This document shows, piece after piece, positions 29,863 to 32,096 of a stretch of DNA of 32,096 nt (position 1 is its first letter; every line of letters starts with the position of its first letter). The stretch is taken from assembly GCA_020073665.1 (NCBI GenBank), contig JAIQEU010000060.1:1-32096 (forward strand), in the 5' to 3' direction. Source of the stretch: Terriglobia bacterium. Its GTDB lineage: Bacteria > Acidobacteriota > Terriglobia > Terriglobales > Acidobacteriaceae. The notes under the pieces are model-generated. The model saw only the letters and a program-made list of their open reading frames with translations. It searched no databases and was not told the origin of the DNA. The translations under genes and the position numbers were made by a program.

Positions 29863-30620
29863 TGACCACGAAGTACCACGTCGTACTGGCGGACGTACAT
29901 TACCCCGAACACGATGCCAAGGCGCTGAAGGCTGTGTTCGAGTTCATCCGCAAGAACAGGAGGAAGATCGCAAGCGTGACGTTGCTAGGCGATGCGCTCG
30001 ACTGCGCCAACCTGAGTCGCCACACGAAGGGAAAACCCCGGCTACGCAAGCATCGCGGATACAAGCAAGACCTCGATGGCTTCACGCAGGACATATTGAA
30101 GCCTATCGAGGACGCGGTGCTGCCCGCCTGCAAGCTGACGTACATTTGCGGGAACCATGAGGATTGGATCGAATCTGATTTGCTGGACGAGATGCCAGAG
30201 CTAGACGGGATCGTGAACATTCCTGATGTGCTGCGCCTCGAAGAGCGCGGATGGAAATGGGTTCCGGTCGGCGGTCACATCGAACGCGCAGGATTCGTTC
30301 TGCTGCATGGCGACCAAATTGGATCAGGAATGCACGTCGCTAAGAAGATGGTGGACAGCGTCAATGAGAACTGCATCATGGGTCACGTACATCGTTTCTC
30401 AGCATTCTCCAAGGCTGCGCTGGTGACCGAGAAGAAAAAGCAGTTAGGCACAACACTGCCGTGCCTCTGTACTGTGGCACCAGCTTATGCAAAGAACCAG
30501 CCTAACGCGTTCGTCGTGGGGTTCGGAGTTCTTGAGGAGTGGGCATACAACCGAGCGAACCTCTACGTTCCAATCGTGATGGATGGGAAATTCAGCTTCG
30601 GCGGTGTGGTCTATGGCTAG
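29862..30620 (+). CDS. Calcineurin-like metallophosphoesterase (phage type)
   Basis: All metal-ligand motifs of the family are visible in order: ADVHYPEHD (D-x-H), LLGDALDC (GDxxD), YICGNHEDW (GNHE), LLHGDQIG (HGD) and MGHVHRF (GHxH). Such enzymes hydrolyse phosphoesters with two metal ions; phage-borne versions are thought to act on nucleic acids or nucleotides. The ATG at 29862 overlaps the preceding stop; GTG 29859 is an alternative. It ends the plus-strand replication operon and converges on the integrase gene. Confidence 0.88.
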   Translation: MTTKYHVVLADVHYPEHDAKALKAVFEFIRKNRRKIASVTLLGDALDCANLSRHTKGKPRLRKHRGYKQDLDGFTQDILKPIEDAVLPACKLTYICGNHEDWIESDLLDEMPELDGIVNIPDVLRLEERGWKWVPVGGHIERAGFVLLHGDQIGSGMHVAKKMVDSVNENCIMGHVHRFSAFSKAALVTEKKKQLGTTLPCLCTVAPAYAKNQPNAFVVGFGVLEEWAYNRANLYVPIVMDGKFSFGGVVYG

Positions 30621-30692
30621 CCGCCGCTAAGGCTCTTTTACTCAAGACTAATCCTCAGGGTTGGAATGTCATGGATCGACGGTTAATGGAGC

Positions 30693-31847
30693 CTACGAAT
30701 GAGTGGATTTTGCGAGCGCCTTACCTTTTCCCCAGATGGCATCGACCTTTGCCTTCACAATGTCGGACTGAGCCTTGGCTAAGTACCTCATCGCCGACTC
30801 TAACGACTTCCACCCCATGAGTCTTTGCACAGTCTTCAAGTCCATCCCGCCGTGCAGCAGCCGTGTTGCGCAGGTGCCGCGAAATTTGTGGACATAGGCA
30901 TTCTCAATTTCTGCTGCGGCTGCGATCTCCTGACAATCGTCCCACGAATGAACCCAGCGATGCCCGGTGCTTGTCGGGAACAGATAACGGCTGCTGCGGG
31001 GCAAGGACTTCAAAATTTCGACAAGTTCATGGGGAATTTCAACCGTTCGCTGCTGCCACGTCTTAGGCATAAAATCGCCCTTTGCCTCAACACGCAGAGT
31101 GCCTGCCTCAAGATCAACGCAGTCCCAAGTCAGATTCTCCAGTTCCTTTCGGCGCAAACCTGACATGAGATAAGCCTTGAACACCGCGTACTGGAACGGA
31201 TTGCAGTGCTCAAAGAACTTCTTCAACTCATCCTCGGTATAGACTTCAGGTTCCTTCTCTTCATACTTACCGTCCCGTTCGGTCACGATCCCGTCACCGG
31301 GTTTTTGCTTTTGCACAGCCCGCAAGAACTGTCCGACCCTTAACATCTTGTTTGATGCCGTGCGATCCGAGCGTTTACGGTCGATGAGCCATTGGCGGTA
31401 TTTCAGCAGGTGGAGTCGCTTAATCTGGGAGATGATGTTGGTTTGGCAGAAGGCGTGGAACTCCTCAAGCGTCTGCTTCATCAGCGCGTGAGACCGTGGG
31501 CGGTTAACGAGGCGGTATTCCTCAAGGTAGCGGGGCATCTCATAAACCATCAGAAGCGGTGGCGGGTCGTCCTGAATTTTGATTCCGTTCGCTTTTGCCG
31601 TCAGCAGGGATTCCCGCAACTCGCACATGCGGGTTGCCATAGACAGAGACGAGCACTTCGTCCACACCGTCTTCGCGCCGTCGCGGTGTCTGACGTAGTA
31701 AGACGCGTTTGGATGATGCTCCTCGTGGGAATTGACCAGCGCCCAGCCCGGCTTGGGTTTGTTGTTTTTGCCGATCACGGGCTTGCAATAACGCCATCCT
31801 GCTGACGTTTTGCAATACAGCCAGAGGCTCGCTTTGCGGTTTGCCAT
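30693..31847 (-). CDS. int: Tyrosine recombinase (integrase)
   Basis: The 384-aa protein is a phage-type integrase. The N-terminal ~110 residues form an arm-type region (ASLWLYCKTSAGWRYCKPVI), residues ~110-195 the core-binding SAM-like domain, and the C-terminal part the catalytic domain with R232 (SGLRRKEL), K256 (VEAKGD), H320-x-x-R323 (HKFRGT), W346 (LMGWKS) and nucleophile Y355 (AMRYLA). The start ATG at 31847 lies 80 bp from the 3' end of the tRNA-fMet gene, and the gene reads away from the tRNA. That arrangement points to integration into the tRNA 3' end. The neighbouring 31848-31926 gap should contain part of the attachment site and the int promoter. Confidence 0.93.
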   Translation of the reverse strand: MANRKASLWLYCKTSAGWRYCKPVIGKNNKPKPGWALVNSHEEHHPNASYYVRHRDGAKTVWTKCSSLSMATRMCELRESLLTAKANGIKIQDDPPPLLMVYEMPRYLEEYRLVNRPRSHALMKQTLEEFHAFCQTNIISQIKRLHLLKYRQWLIDRKRSDRTASNKMLRVGQFLRAVQKQKPGDGIVTERDGKYEEKEPEVYTEDELKKFFEHCNPFQYAVFKAYLMSGLRRKELENLTWDCVDLEAGTLRVEAKGDFMPKTWQQRTVEIPHELVEILKSLPRSSRYLFPTSTGHRWVHSWDDCQEIAAAAEIENAYVHKFRGTCATRLLHGGMDLKTVQRLMGWKSLESAMRYLAKAQSDIVKAKVDAIWGKGKALAKSTHS

Positions 31848-31926
31848 GATCGCTTAGGGTGCAATCATGGCTCCTTTTGGTAGGAATGCGGTAGGGGGAA
31901 GTGGATGTCGTTGATTACTAAAGTGT

Positions 31927-32003
<77 letters not shown>

Positions 32004-32008
32004 CAGCC

Positions 32009-32037
32009 ATCATAACAACCTGCCTAACGAGCGTCAA
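32009..32037 (-). promoter_or_regulatory. Promoter of the tRNA-fMet gene
   Basis: On the minus strand TTGACG (32032-32037) and TATGAT (32009-32014) are separated by exactly 17 bp, a near-consensus sigma-70 promoter. The predicted transcript starts only a few bases before the tRNA 5' end at 32003. This belongs to the host side of the junction. Confidence 0.8.
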
Positions 32038-32096
32038 ACCTGACGATTCCCAAATCGGGTTTGATCTAGCTTTTCTCTCGGCGCCGCTCGCAGGCC

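Overview
This window looks like the right-hand ~32 kb of an integrated mobile element in a bacterial chromosome. The anchor is at the right edge. An initiator tRNA (tRNA-fMet, CAT anticodon, encoded CCA) lies on the minus strand at 31927-32003, and a tyrosine recombinase gene (30693-31847) sits directly against its 3' end, the usual arrangement for a tRNA-targeting integrase. I see no second copy of the tRNA 3' end, so the other attachment site is probably left of position 1. Moderate-to-high GC, strong AGGAGG-type ribosome binding sites and several small proteins that resemble Acidobacteriota families suggest an acidobacterial host; this is inference from memory.

Layout, left to right. (1) 261-4580: defence region with a two-gene Kiwa system (kwaA-kwaB), a small conserved ORF, a zinc-ribbon protein and a 592-aa PD-(D/E)XK-like protein. 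(2) 4656-5172: a broken conserved gene interrupted by a small reverse-strand gene. (3) 5437-9785: a restriction-modification island: a C5-cytosine methyltransferase with an N-terminal ribbon-helix-helix domain, an EcoRII-type endonuclease, a Vsr mismatch endonuclease and a second, unrelated MvaI/BcnI-type endonuclease. The families converge on CCWGG-like sites. Direct and inverted repeats over the methyltransferase promoter suggest autoregulation. (4) 9763-16078: a tightly packed minus-strand operon that begins with a serine recombinase and includes two predicted PD-(D/E)XK proteins (DUF2130-like and DUF2779/Cas4-like), a membrane protein and several small proteins. (5) 16154-20426: a leaderless zinc-ribbon gene, a SEC-C protein coupled to an unknown protein, and an AT-richer 498-aa orphan. 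(6) 20497-23679: SRAP (YedK/HMCES-like), DUF429, luciferase-domain, membrane and ASCH proteins plus small ORFs. (7) 24327-25533: a repeat-rich, gene-poor stretch with seven TGACAGT heptamers, a TTAGGCAC repeat array and hairpins; it is a candidate origin or control region. (8) 25534-30620: a plus-strand replication/phage-like operon with small proteins, an HTH protein, a primase-polymerase/ATPase and a metallophosphoesterase. (9) integrase and tRNA.

The most striking non-coding find is in region 8: two circularly permuted (stem-II-open) hammerhead ribozymes at 26743-26801 and 27005-27060. Each has the full catalytic core, stem III is identical and stem I covaries completely between them. They flank a 63-aa ORF, and the second begins inside the 3' coding end of that ORF. 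They would cut the operon mRNA between consecutive genes.

Together the genes describe an integrative element with its own integration and replication module, regulatory repeats, RNA self-processing, and a large defence and DNA-metabolism cargo.
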